A DNA stretch of 64,000 bases from Pseudooceanicola algae (GTDB taxonomy: Bacteria; Pseudomonadota; Alphaproteobacteria; Rhodobacterales; Rhodobacteraceae): positions 282,001 through 346,000 of the forward strand of contig NZ_CP060436.1 of the NCBI RefSeq assembly GCF_003590145.2, written 5' to 3'. The notes under the pieces are model-generated. The model had not been told where the DNA came from and made no database searches. It worked only from the letters and a program-made list of their open reading frames with translations. Below, in pieces: positions 9,471 to 18,682 of this stretch (within the stretch, counting starts at the first letter, position 1; every line of letters starts with the position of its first letter). The position numbers and the translations under genes were made by a program.

Positions 9471-12035
9471 GTGCAGCAAGACGATCCAGATATCACGCCG
9501 GTCACCGAAACCGCGCCGATCGCGACCCGCACCCATGGCGGGCGGGCCAAGTGCCTGCAACGCCTGACCCGGCTCAGCCTGCCGGTACCGCGCACCACGG
9601 CCCTCAGCTTTCGAGCCGTCAAGGATATCGCCGAAGGGCGGATGCCCGACGTGGCCTGCATCCTTGCCCCCTTCGGGGACGATCCCCTGCTCTGCGTGCG
9701 CCCTTCGTCCGAAGACCCCGATTGGGGTGGGCCTTCGGCGGTGCTGAACATCGGCATGAACGACGCCACCCATGCGGCCCTCTCCGAACGGATCGGCACG
9801 GAGGCGGCGACGCGTCTTTACAACCGCTTCGTGCGCTCCTACGCGATCCATGTCGAGCGGCTCGATCCGGACATGTTCGAGGACCTGCCCGTCACCGGCC
9901 CCGAAGCACTGGCCGAGAGTTTTCGCGCCTATCACGAGGAAACCGAACAGGATTTCCCCCAGGATGCCGCGACGCAACTGGCCGCCGTGCTGCGCAGCAT
10001 GGCGCGGGCCTGGCGCGGGACGACCGCGCGGCTGCTGCGGCAGGCCAAGGGCGCGCCGGCGGATGCGGGCCTGGGGCTGGTGGTGCAGGAAATGGCATTG
10101 GGGCTAGGCAAGACGGGGGAATGCGGCTCGGGCGTGATCCAGCTTGCATCCAGCGGAACCGGATTGCCCCGGATCACCGGCCGCTACCTGAGCCAGAGCC
10201 AGGGCCGCGAGGCCCTGCAGGGCGACAGCCGGTCGATGTTCCTGGCGCGGGATGCGCGCGGGCCCTCGCTTGAGGACCTCGCGCCGGAGGCCTTTGCCAC
10301 CCTCGCCGAATATTCCCGTCTGATGCGCTATCGCCTGCGCGAAGAGATGCAGTGCGAATTCACCATCGAGAACGGCAATGTCCATGTGCTGGACGGGGTG
10401 CGCGCCAGCCGCAGCGCCCGGGCGGCAGTCCGCATGGCGGTGCGCCTGGCCGAAGACGGCGTCATCCCGCGCGACGAGGCCCTGTGCCGGGTCGATCCCC
10501 GCGCCCTGAACGAGATGATGCACCGGCAGGTCGACCCTTCGGCAAAGCGTGACCTGATCGGCACCGGGATCGCCGCCAGCCCCGGCGCGGCCTCGGGGCG
10601 GCTGTGCTTTTCGGCGGCGGATGCTCAGGCGGCGCAATCGCGGGGCGAGGCCTGCATCCTGGCGCGGCGCGAAACCGGTCCCGAAGACATTCGCGGCATG
10701 CATGCGGCCGTGGCGGTGATCACCGAACGTGGCGGCGCGACCTCGCATGCCGCGGTGATCGGGCGCGGGCTGGGCCTGCCCTGCGTGGTGGGCCTGACCG
10801 GGCTGCAATTCGACATGAAGACCGAGCGGTTGATCGCGCGCGACGGCCGCAACTTCCGCGCCGGGGACATGATCACCGTCGACGGCACCCATGGGGACGT
10901 GCTGGCCGGCGAAGCGCCGCTGCACGAGGCCTCGCAGGATGCCGCCTTCCAGGCGATGCTGACCTGGGCCGAAGACTATTGCGACATCGGGATCCGCGCC
11001 AATGCCGACACCCCGGCGGACGCCGAGACCGCGCGCAAGTTCGGCGCCGACGGCATCGGCCTGTGCCGGACCGAGCACATGTTCTTTGAATCCGGTCGCC
11101 TGACCGTGATGCGAGAGATGATCTTTGCCGATGCGCCCGATGACCGGCGCACGTCCCTGGAACGTCTGCTGCCCATGCAACGGGCTGATTTCACTGATCT
11201 CTTCCGGATCATGCAGGGGCGGCCCGTCTGCATCCGCCTGTTCGATCCGCCGCTGCACGAATTCCTGCCCTCGGATCGCGAGGGGCTGCGCGAACTGGCC
11301 GAAAGCCTGTCGCGCCCCCTGTCGGACGTCACCCGTCGGGCCGAACAGCTGTCGGAATACAACCCCATGCTGGGGATGCGCGGCGTCCGTCTGGGCATCA
11401 CCGTGCCGGAAATCTACGACATGCAGGCCCGCGCCATCTTCGAGGCGACGATCGCCGCCAGCGAAGACGGTGTTCCGGTGGTGCCCGAGATCATGATCCC
11501 CCTGGTCTCGGCCAGGCGCGAGGTCGAACTGGTCAAGACGCGGGTCGATGCCGTCGCCGCTGCGGTGCGCAACGAGACGGGCAAGGATTTCAGCTTCCGC
11601 CTCGGCGTCATGGTCGAGACCCCGCGCGCCGCGCTGCGGGCCGGGGAAATCGCGCCCCATGCGGCCTTCCTGTCCTTCGGGACCAACGACCTGACGCAGA
11701 TGACATACGGGTTGTCACGGGACGACGCGGGCAAGTTCATGTCGACCTATGTCAAGCAGGGTGTGTACCCCGAGGATCCTTTTCATACGCTTGACCATGA
11801 AGGCGTCGGCGAACTGCTCACGATTGGGGCAGAACGCGGCCGCGCGGCGCGGCCCGACCTGGTCCTGTCGATCTGCGGGGAACATGGGGGCAATGCCGAA
11901 TCAATCGCCTTCTGCAGGGCTGCGGGCTTTGATTACGTTTCGTGTTCTCCCTTCAGGGTGCCCATCGCTCGGCTGGCTGCCGCTCAATTGAACATTCGGC
12001 CAACATTGCCGCCAAGGGCGCTTAAAACATCCTGA
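9471..12035 (+). CDS. Pyruvate phosphate dikinase-like PEP-utilising protein with a degenerate nucleotide domain
   Basis: 854 residues from a GTG start behind AGGAAGG. The central phosphohistidine domain (ITERGGATSHAAVIGRG, His426) and the C-terminal PEP/pyruvate barrel are intact and PPDK-like. Key segments are GLCRTEHMFFE, LGMRGVRLGI, FGTNDLTQMTYGLSRDDAG and SICGEHGGN, which holds the catalytic Cys. The N-terminal ATP-grasp half is abnormal. The GGKGANL start is missing, the VRSGARxSMPGMMDT stretch reads VRPSSEDPDWGGPSAVL, and the GEDSGTGVAFTR motif is replaced by GECGSGVIQLASS. It may be a PPDK relative that no longer uses ATP normally, or a phosphotransfer or regulatory paralogue. I would not call it ppdK without testing. 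Confidence 0.75.
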   Translation: MQQDDPDITPVTETAPIATRTHGGRAKCLQRLTRLSLPVPRTTALSFRAVKDIAEGRMPDVACILAPFGDDPLLCVRPSSEDPDWGGPSAVLNIGMNDATHAALSERIGTEAATRLYNRFVRSYAIHVERLDPDMFEDLPVTGPEALAESFRAYHEETEQDFPQDAATQLAAVLRSMARAWRGTTARLLRQAKGAPADAGLGLVVQEMALGLGKTGECGSGVIQLASSGTGLPRITGRYLSQSQGREALQGDSRSMFLARDARGPSLEDLAPEAFATLAEYSRLMRYRLREEMQCEFTIENGNVHVLDGVRASRSARAAVRMAVRLAEDGVIPRDEALCRVDPRALNEMMHRQVDPSAKRDLIGTGIAASPGAASGRLCFSAADAQAAQSRGEACILARRETGPEDIRGMHAAVAVITERGGATSHAAVIGRGLGLPCVVGLTGLQFDMKTERLIARDGRNFRAGDMITVDGTHGDVLAGEAPLHEASQDAAFQAMLTWAEDYCDIGIRANADTPADAETARKFGADGIGLCRTEHMFFESGRLTVMREMIFADAPDDRRTSLERLLPMQRADFTDLFRIMQGRPVCIRLFDPPLHEFLPSDREGLRELAESLSRPLSDVTRRAEQLSEYNPMLGMRGVRLGITVPEIYDMQARAIFEATIAASEDGVPVVPEIMIPLVSARREVELVKTRVDAVAAAVRNETGKDFSFRLGVMVETPRAALRAGEIAPHAAFLSFGTNDLTQMTYGLSRDDAGKFMSTYVKQGVYPEDPFHTLDHEGVGELLTIGAERGRAARPDLVLSICGEHGGNAESIAFCRAAGFDYVSCSPFRVPIARLAAAQLNIRPTLPPRALKTS

Positions 12036-12193
12036 TTTCAATGGCTTGTGATTTTCTGGCGGAAAACTTCAGCCTTGTGATGGGCGAGTTAACTCTTGCT
12101 TAACGTAGCGGTGGGTGGACGGTTCCATCACTTTTCGTTAGGGACCTGACCGGTCGCACCCGAATGGGCGCCGCACCAGAGGATCCGAGATAC

Positions 12194-12826
12194 ATGAAGT
12201 TTGCTGCACACCTGCTGACCGCCACCCTGCTCATGGCCACGCCCGCGCTGGCCCAGAACCCGATGACCGATGCAATGGACGCCGAGCAGAAAGCCATGGA
12301 AACCGTCCCGCAAGGTCGGCTTGCCGCCCTGTTGAAGACCCCCGAAGCCGTTGCTTCGGATGCGGTCAAGGTCAGCTACACGCGCGACTGGCTTGCGGCG
12401 CAGCCCGCAGGGGCAGGCGGTGACCAGTTCCAGTGCCTCGCCGAGGCGCTTTACTTTGAAGCTCGCGGCGAAAGCGTCAAGGGCCAGTTCGCCGTGGCCG
12501 AGGTGATCCTGAACCGAGCCGACAGTCCTGATTTCCCCAGCTCCGTCTGCGGCGTGATCAACCAGGGGACGGGGCGCAAGTACGCCTGCCAGTTCACCTA
12601 CACCTGCGATGGCCGGGCCGAGACGATTTCCGAACCCCGCGCCTATGCCCGCGTGGCCAAGGTCGCCTCGATCATGCTGGCCGGGGCCCCCCGTACGCTG
12701 GTGGATGGCGCGACCTATTACCATACGACCCACGTCAACCCGTCCTGGTCCCGGCGTCTGAACAAGACCGCCTCGATCGGCGTGCACCAATTCTACGTCT
12801 CGCCCACCCGTACGGCGAGCAACTGA
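12194..12826 (+). CDS. SleB-type cell wall hydrolase
   Basis: A 210-residue exported protein. The signal peptide [20 protein letters not shown] starts at the ATG at 12194. The C-terminal two thirds is a Hydrolase_2/SleB-like domain. It begins at [15 protein letters not shown], which contains the conserved Glu of the family, continues through [19 protein letters not shown] and ends with [13 protein letters not shown] and GVHQFY. Such domains cleave peptidoglycan glycan strands in the periplasm. The gene stands alone, with an AT-rich upstream region (12036-12193). Confidence 0.88.
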   Translation: MKFAAHLLTATLLMATPALAQNPMTDAMDAEQKAMETVPQGRLAALLKTPEAVASDAVKVSYTRDWLAAQPAGAGGDQFQCLAEALYFEARGESVKGQFAVAEVILNRADSPDFPSSVCGVINQGTGRKYACQFTYTCDGRAETISEPRAYARVAKVASIMLAGAPRTLVDGATYYHTTHVNPSWSRRLNKTASIGVHQFYVSPTRTASN

Positions 12827-13147
12827 TCCCCATCGGGGTGCGCCGGTCATATAACGGACCGCGGACCCGAGGCGCCCGGAACGGAGCGCAAGGAAGACCT
12901 TCCAGAATGGAAACCCGGATCCCGGCCGCCAGAAGGCGCCCGCGGGTCTGATCGGGCCCTGGCCCCTTGGGCCCCCTCGCGGGCGACCCCTTTCCCCCAT
13001 TGATGCCCCGCGACAGGGCCTGCCGGGCCTTGCCGCCCGGGCTTTGTCGCCTGCCTGTCGGTGCCGGCGCCTGCGCGCCGCTTTCAGCGCCGACCCCTTT
13101 GCCTATCCGCGCTCTTTCTGACATGAAGACGCCGCATTCAGGGGGCA
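12827..13147. other. GC-rich intergenic region before folB
   Basis: A 321-bp stretch, very GC-rich. Short open frames exist on both strands but lack ribosome sites and look like compositional shadows. No RNA gene was recognised. It presumably carries the sleB end and the folB-folP promoter. Confidence 0.4.
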
Positions 13148-14074
13148 ATGATGAGCGAAGAGATTTCCCAGGCTTTCGGCCATCCCGAGGAGCGATCCCG
13201 GGCCCTGTCGGGCGACAGCCCTGCCGACCGCATTTCGCTGCGCGATCACCTGACCTCTGTCGAGATCGGGGCGTTTCAGCAGGAACGCGGTACCGATCAG
13301 CGGCTGCGCTTCAACATCGTGGTCGAGGTCCGCAACCCCGCCGAGATCGCCGATGATGTGGACCGAATCCTGTCTTACGACACGCTGACCGACTCCATCG
13401 CTGCCGAACTGGCCGCGGAACGCCTGAACCTGCTTGAAACCCTGGCCGAACGCATTGCCGCGCGCATCCTGCGCGAACCGGCTGCCGACCGGTGCTTCGT
13501 GCGGATCGAAAAGCTGGATCGCGGCCCCGGCGCCCTTGGGGTCGAGATCGTGCGCAGCCGGGCCGAGGCCGCTTCGCCGGGGCAGGGCGCGGCGGAAACC
13601 CAGCCCGATCCGCTGATCTGTTACCTGTCGCAACCCGCCATCGCCGCGCCCCTGCTGCCCGGATGGCTGGATCAGCTTCAGAACTGCGGCCGCCCGGTGA
13701 TCCTGTGCTGCGGTCCGGCGGTCCATGCCCAGGCGACCTCGGCCCTGGTGCAGCGCCGCATCGACCTGCTGGCCATCGAACAGACCGCCTGGATCCTGGC
13801 CGGTCAGGACCGCCGCTGCGTGGTGGTTGCCAGCCGGACCGAGCTTGACTGGGCGATGACCCAAGGCCAGATCAGCCTCTGGGCGCCGTCGAAGATCGTT
13901 CTGGACGCGGTCGGGGACCGGCCCGAACGGATCGACGGCCCCGGCCTTGCGCTGTGGTTCGCCGGGGTGATGGGCAGTAGCGAGATGCTGGTGATCGGGG
14001 ACAAGGCACCGCCATCCACCGAGGCGACCCGCGTCCGCCAGATCACGTCGGGGACCGAAAGCCTGCATCCATGA
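13148..14074 (+). CDS. folB: Dihydroneopterin aldolase with a long C-terminal extension
   Basis: Converts dihydroneopterin to 6-hydroxymethyl-dihydropterin in folate synthesis. Residues about 27-135 are FolB, with ISLRDHLTSVEIGAFQQERG (conserved Glu), ILSYDTLTDSI, LNLLETLAERIA and the late FVRIEKLDR (conserved Lys). Normal FolB is about 120 residues, whereas this protein has 308. Residues about 145-308 form an additional domain (CYLSQPAIAAPLLPGWLD through GLALWFAGVMGSSEMLVIG) that I do not recognise. The stop overlaps the folP start by ATGA, so the two are translationally coupled. Either of two adjacent ATGs could be the start. Confidence 0.85.
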   Translation: MMSEEISQAFGHPEERSRALSGDSPADRISLRDHLTSVEIGAFQQERGTDQRLRFNIVVEVRNPAEIADDVDRILSYDTLTDSIAAELAAERLNLLETLAERIAARILREPAADRCFVRIEKLDRGPGALGVEIVRSRAEAASPGQGAAETQPDPLICYLSQPAIAAPLLPGWLDQLQNCGRPVILCCGPAVHAQATSALVQRRIDLLAIEQTAWILAGQDRRCVVVASRTELDWAMTQGQISLWAPSKIVLDAVGDRPERIDGPGLALWFAGVMGSSEMLVIGDKAPPSTEATRVRQITSGTESLHP

Positions 14075-15111
14075 CGACCTATTACCGCCCGCTGGTGCAA
14101 TCCGGCCCGCGCCCGTCCCATGCGCTGCCCCTGTGCGGTGGCCCGCTGTGGTTCACCGAGGTCGAGGCGCTGCGCCGTGACGCCGCCGCCCGCATCCTGC
14201 CCGCGTCCGACCTGCCCGAAGACTGGTCGCGCCGCCTCTGCCGCCCGCGTCCCGCGCTCGCCGGTCTGTCGCTGGACCGGCCGCGCCTGATGGGCATCCT
14301 GAACGTCACGCCCGACAGCTTTTCCGACGGCGGGGTCTTCAATGCCCCCGAGGCGGCGCGCGCCCACGGCAAGGCCATGGCCGGGGCCGGGGCCGACCTG
14401 ATCGACATTGGCGGCGAAAGCACAAGGCCCGGCGCGGCCGAGGTCCCGGTGGACGACGAAATCCAGCGCACCGCCCCGGTGATCGAGGCCCTGCGCGACC
14501 TCGGCTTGCCGATCTCGATCGACACCCGCAAGGCCAGCGTCGCCCGCGCCGCGATCCGGGCGGGTGCCGGGCTGATCAACGATGTTTCGGGCTTTACCCA
14601 TGATCCCGCTCTGGGGCCGCTGGCGGCGGCCTCGGCCCTGCCGGTCTGCGTCATGCATATGCGCGGCACGCCGGGCGACATGCATCTGGACCCGGTCTAC
14701 GACAACGTCCTGCTCGACACCTACGACGAACTTGCCGCCCGCATTGACGCGGTCGAGGCCGAAGGCATTCCCCGCGCCCGTATCCTGGCCGATCCGGGTA
14801 TCGGTTTTGCCAAGACGGCCGGGCATAACCTGCAGATCCTGCAACGCCTGTCGCTGTTCCACGGACTGGGCTGTCCGCTGCTGCTAGGCGCATCCCGCAA
14901 ACGCTTTATCGGGACAATTGGCGCAGCATCCGAGGCAGGCGCCCGCGCGCCCGGTTCCATCGCCGTGGCGCTGGCCGGGGTGGCGCAGGGGGTGCAGATG
15001 CTGCGCGTCCATGACGTGGCCGAGACCGCCCAGGCGCTGCGCCTCTGGCTTGCGGTGCGAGACGGGGCTGCGCGGGACGGGGCGGGGCCGGAAGGGACGG
15101 GGCGAGCCTAG
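14071..15111 (+). CDS. folP: Dihydropteroate synthase
   Basis: Condenses hydroxymethyl-dihydropterin pyrophosphate with p-aminobenzoate, the step targeted by sulfonamides. The 346-residue protein contains LMGILNVTPDSFSDGG, LIDIGGESTRPGA, SIDTRKASVARAAI, GLINDVSGF, VCVMHMRGTP and the LLGASRKRFIG loop in order. It has an N-terminal extension of about 70 residues before the barrel and a short Gly/Asp-rich tail. The start codon overlaps the folB stop, giving a two-gene folate operon. It converges with the Hsp70-like gene with only 4 bp between stops. Confidence 0.95.
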   Translation: MTTYYRPLVQSGPRPSHALPLCGGPLWFTEVEALRRDAAARILPASDLPEDWSRRLCRPRPALAGLSLDRPRLMGILNVTPDSFSDGGVFNAPEAARAHGKAMAGAGADLIDIGGESTRPGAAEVPVDDEIQRTAPVIEALRDLGLPISIDTRKASVARAAIRAGAGLINDVSGFTHDPALGPLAAASALPVCVMHMRGTPGDMHLDPVYDNVLLDTYDELAARIDAVEAEGIPRARILADPGIGFAKTAGHNLQILQRLSLFHGLGCPLLLGASRKRFIGTIGAASEAGARAPGSIAVALAGVAQGVQMLRVHDVAETAQALRLWLAVRDGAARDGAGPEGTGRA

Positions 15112-15115
15112 GCCG

Positions 15116-16357
15116 TCAAAGCTCTGCCGCCGCTAGCGCCAGCCCGTCGACAACGGCGGTAAAGGCCGCAGCCCGTTCAACCCGCGCGTCAGGACAGAGC
15201 GCGCGCACGACGTCATCCACCATGCCCATCAGGCTCGACCCGCCGACCAGCACCACGGCGGAAATCTGACCGGGCCGCAGTCCGGCGATCGTCAGACTTT
15301 CGGCGGCAGAGGTTTCCAGCGCGCTCCGTTGCGCGGCCAGTGCCGCATCCATCGAACTGCGCGTGATCTCGGCGACAAGGCCCTTTTCAACCACGCCAAG
15401 GGCGATCTCGGCCTGCTCGGCGCCATTGGCCGCGATCTTGCCCCGCTCTACCGCAAAGGCCATCTCGTGGCCCAACTCGCTTTCCAGCACCTCGGCCAGA
15501 CGGCGCAGCTTTTGCGGCTCGACTGCCTGGCGCAGCATGCCGGCCACCATGCGCCGGGTCTCGGGGGTGTAAAGGAAGGGGATCTTGGCCCAGGTCGCCA
15601 GTTCGACGAAAATCCCGGCCGGCATCGGCAACAGGCCCGCGCCCATGTCGCGGCGCAATTGCCCGCCCTGACCCAGCAGCGGCATGACATGGGCCAGCGA
15701 CAGGGCGGCGTCGAAATCGGTACCGCCCAGACGGATGCCGTGGCTGGCCAGTACCTCGACCCCATTGCCGCCCTGACGGAAGACCGTGAAATCCGTCGTG
15801 CCGCCGCCGATATCGACGATCAGTCCGGTTTCGCCGCTGCGGTCTCGGCCCATGCTGGCCCAGGCCGCAGCCTCGGGTTCGGGCAGGAACCGGATGTCGG
15901 TGAAACCGGCGGCCTCGTAGCAGCCGCGCAGATCCGCCTCGGCCTGGGCATCGCGGGCGGGATCGCCATCGTGGAAATGCACCGGACGTCCCGACAGCAC
16001 GCGGCTGACCTTGCCGCCAAGCTCGGCCTCGCTGCGGGCCTTCACACGGATCAGGAAAGCAGTGACGATATCCGCCAGCGTCCGCCTGCGCCCGCCGATC
16101 AGGCGGCGTTCATGAAACAGCGTCGTGCCCAGAACCGATTTCAGCGCCCGCATGTAGCGGCCTTCCTCGCCACTGATCAGCGCCTCTGCGGCGGCCTGAC
16201 CGATCAGCATCGTGCCTTCATCGGCGGGAAAGAACACCGCCGTCGGCAGGGTCTCGGCCCCGTCCTCGACCGCGATCCGCCGGATCGAGCCTGCTTCCAC
16301 CACCGCTGCCGCCGAATTCGACGTGCCGAAATCCACGGCCAGAACCCGCCCGTCCAT
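15116..16357 (-). CDS. Hsp70/DnaK-like protein lacking the substrate domain (YegD type)
   Basis: A 413-residue actin-fold ATPase. The start at 16357 is set by GGGGAGG upstream and by the phosphate-1 motif that follows at once (VLAVDFGTSNSAAAVVE). Phosphate-2 is LIVDIGGGTTDFTVFR, and the adenosine motif is VVLVGGSSLMGMVDD. The protein stops after the nucleotide domain, without DnaK's substrate-binding beta domain or helical lid, as in E. coli YegD. No co-chaperone genes are nearby. The client and role are unknown. Confidence 0.88.
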   Translation of the reverse strand: MDGRVLAVDFGTSNSAAAVVEAGSIRRIAVEDGAETLPTAVFFPADEGTMLIGQAAAEALISGEEGRYMRALKSVLGTTLFHERRLIGGRRRTLADIVTAFLIRVKARSEAELGGKVSRVLSGRPVHFHDGDPARDAQAEADLRGCYEAAGFTDIRFLPEPEAAAWASMGRDRSGETGLIVDIGGGTTDFTVFRQGGNGVEVLASHGIRLGGTDFDAALSLAHVMPLLGQGGQLRRDMGAGLLPMPAGIFVELATWAKIPFLYTPETRRMVAGMLRQAVEPQKLRRLAEVLESELGHEMAFAVERGKIAANGAEQAEIALGVVEKGLVAEITRSSMDAALAAQRSALETSAAESLTIAGLRPGQISAVVLVGGSSLMGMVDDVVRALCPDARVERAAAFTAVVDGLALAAAEL

Positions 16358-16440
16358 CGGGAGCCTCCCCTTGCTCGAAAATGCGAAACCGCCTGCTACC
16401 CAAGCCCGCGCCCCGGCGCAACCGCAAACCGTGCCCATGC

Positions 16441-16471
16441 AAAAAGGGCCCCGCCATCTGGCAGGGCCCTT
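16441..16471 (-). terminator. Terminator after ilvC
   Basis: A 12-bp stem with one mismatch (AAGGGCCCTGCC / GGCGGGGCCCTT on the minus strand) and a 4-nt loop is followed by a run of five T on the minus strand. It lies just after the ilvC stop and upstream of the Hsp70-like gene. Confidence 0.8.
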
Positions 16472-16508
16472 CCAATCCGCCAGGCCATGAAATGGCCTGC
16501 GAAATTTC

Positions 16509-17570
<1,062 letters not shown>

Positions 17571-17604
17571 TCATGAGGGGCAGAATAGGGATTTTGTGGC
17601 GCAT

Positions 17605-17632
17605 GGCGTTGCAAAATTTGCATTAAGACGCC
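17605..17632. promoter_or_regulatory. Candidate Lrp-type operator between ilvC and the lrp genes
   Basis: The 13-bp palindrome TGCAAAATTTGCA (17610-17622) is flanked by a second inverted pair, GGCGT (17605-17609) and ACGCC (17628-17632). It lies in the AT-rich divergent promoter region, 79 bp from the ilvC start and 58 bp from the first lrp start. The binding protein is inferred only from position. Confidence 0.5.
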
Positions 17633-17679
17633 ATAATTACAAAAATCAATTCGCCGGTATCCGAAATAAAGTAAAATCA

Positions 17680-18135
17680 ATGCTCGACGACGCAGATCGG
17701 CGCATCCTGCGCCAGCTCCAGGCCGATCCGGCGGCGAGCGCCGCTCAGATCGCAGAGCGCGCCAGCCTGACCCAGGCCACCTGTTGGCGACGGATCGAGA
17801 AGATGCAGGAAGAGGGCGTCATCCGCGGCTCCCACGCGGTGATCAACTGGCATGCGCTTGGCTATTCGGTCGAGGTCTCCCTGCGCATCACCCTCGACAA
17901 GAGCCAGCCCCGCGCTTTCGAGGATTTCGCCGCCGAAGCCCGCAAGATTCCCGAGGTGCTGGAAATCCAGACCTTCCTTGGCCAGGTCGATGTGCGCCTC
18001 GGCCTCATCGCGCGCGACATGGACCATTATCAGGACCTCTACCGCACCCGGATCCTGACCTTGCCGCATATCTCCGACCTCGATGCGCTGATGCATATCG
18101 CCCGGATCAAATACGATGAAACGGTGCCGCTGTGA
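17680..18135 (+). CDS. Lrp/AsnC family transcriptional regulator
   Basis: 151 residues. An N-terminal winged HTH (LDDADRRILRQLQADPAASAAQIAERASLTQATCWRRIEKMQEEGVI, about 1-60) is followed by a RAM/AsnC ligand domain (YSVEVSLRITL to LDALMHIARIKY). Members form octamers that sense amino acids. The ATG at 17680 begins exactly at the family's usual start; the frame upstream is non-coding promoter DNA. It overlaps the second lrp gene by 4 bp and is divergent from ilvC. Confidence 0.92.
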   Translation: MLDDADRRILRQLQADPAASAAQIAERASLTQATCWRRIEKMQEEGVIRGSHAVINWHALGYSVEVSLRITLDKSQPRAFEDFAAEARKIPEVLEIQTFLGQVDVRLGLIARDMDHYQDLYRTRILTLPHISDLDALMHIARIKYDETVPL

Positions 18136-18590
18136 TCGATCTCGACGACACCGACCGCCGCATCCTGCGGGCGCTCAGCGAAGATGCCTCGCTCAGCTCG
18201 GGCGCACTTGGCCGCCGCCTTGGCCTGTCGCAACCGGCCACCTGGCGCCGCATCCGGCGCCTGCAACAGGCCGGTGCCTTCCAGTCACGCCGCCTCGATC
18301 TCGACCTCACGCGCCTCGGCTTCGGCGTCACGGTCTTCCTCGGGATCAAGCTCGCCGCCAAGGGCCGCCTCAGCCTCGAGGATTTCGAACGCGCCGTTTC
18401 GGCCATACCGGAGGTGCAGACTGTCGAACATATCCTCGGCAGCTACGACTACCGCCTGCGGGTCACAGCCCGCGACATACCGGATTTCGAACGCGTCCTG
18501 CGGCGCCGCATCATGACCCTGCCGGGCATCGGCAATGTCGACGCCAATGTCATGCTTTCCGAAGAACGCCTGCCGGGCCCGCTCGGCTGA
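18132..18590 (+). CDS. Second Lrp/AsnC family transcriptional regulator
   Basis: A 152-residue paralogue of the preceding gene, starting with GTG inside its last codon (GTGA overlap), so the two are translationally coupled. HTH is IDLDDTDRRILRALSEDASLSSGALGRRLGLSQPATWRRI; the ligand domain ends with NVDANVMLSEERLPGPLG. Coupled production makes mixed Lrp hetero-oligomers plausible. A GC-rich stem follows the stop. Confidence 0.92.
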   Translation: MIDLDDTDRRILRALSEDASLSSGALGRRLGLSQPATWRRIRRLQQAGAFQSRRLDLDLTRLGFGVTVFLGIKLAAKGRLSLEDFERAVSAIPEVQTVEHILGSYDYRLRVTARDIPDFERVLRRRIMTLPGIGNVDANVMLSEERLPGPLG

Positions 18591-18605
18591 CAGGTTTCCC
18601 TGTTC

Positions 18606-18653
18606 AAAATATCCCGGGGGAGGGCGCCGCAGGCGACCGGGGGCAGCGCCCCC
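18606..18653 (+). repeat. GC-rich stem element typical of Rhodobacterales intergenic regions
   Basis: AAAATATCCCGGGGG is followed by a compact stem ending GGGGGCAGCGCCCCC. From general knowledge this resembles a short repetitive intergenic element common in Rhodobacterales. Here it sits between convergent genes, where it could act as a terminator or mRNA end. No other copy was seen in this window. Confidence 0.55.
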
Positions 18654-18682
18654 ATCACGCCCTCTCCGCAAAGCCTGGTTCG

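Noticed and set aside
12735-13148. Minus-strand open frame covering the gap between the SleB-type gene and folB
   Set aside because: No ribosome site, composition dominated by Arg, Gly and Pro, and it overlaps the end of the hydrolase gene in antisense.
18591-18682. Riboswitch after the second lrp gene
   Set aside because: The stem lies downstream of the gene between convergent genes and matches a GC-rich intergenic repeat/terminator style. There is no aptamer-like structure before a coding region.
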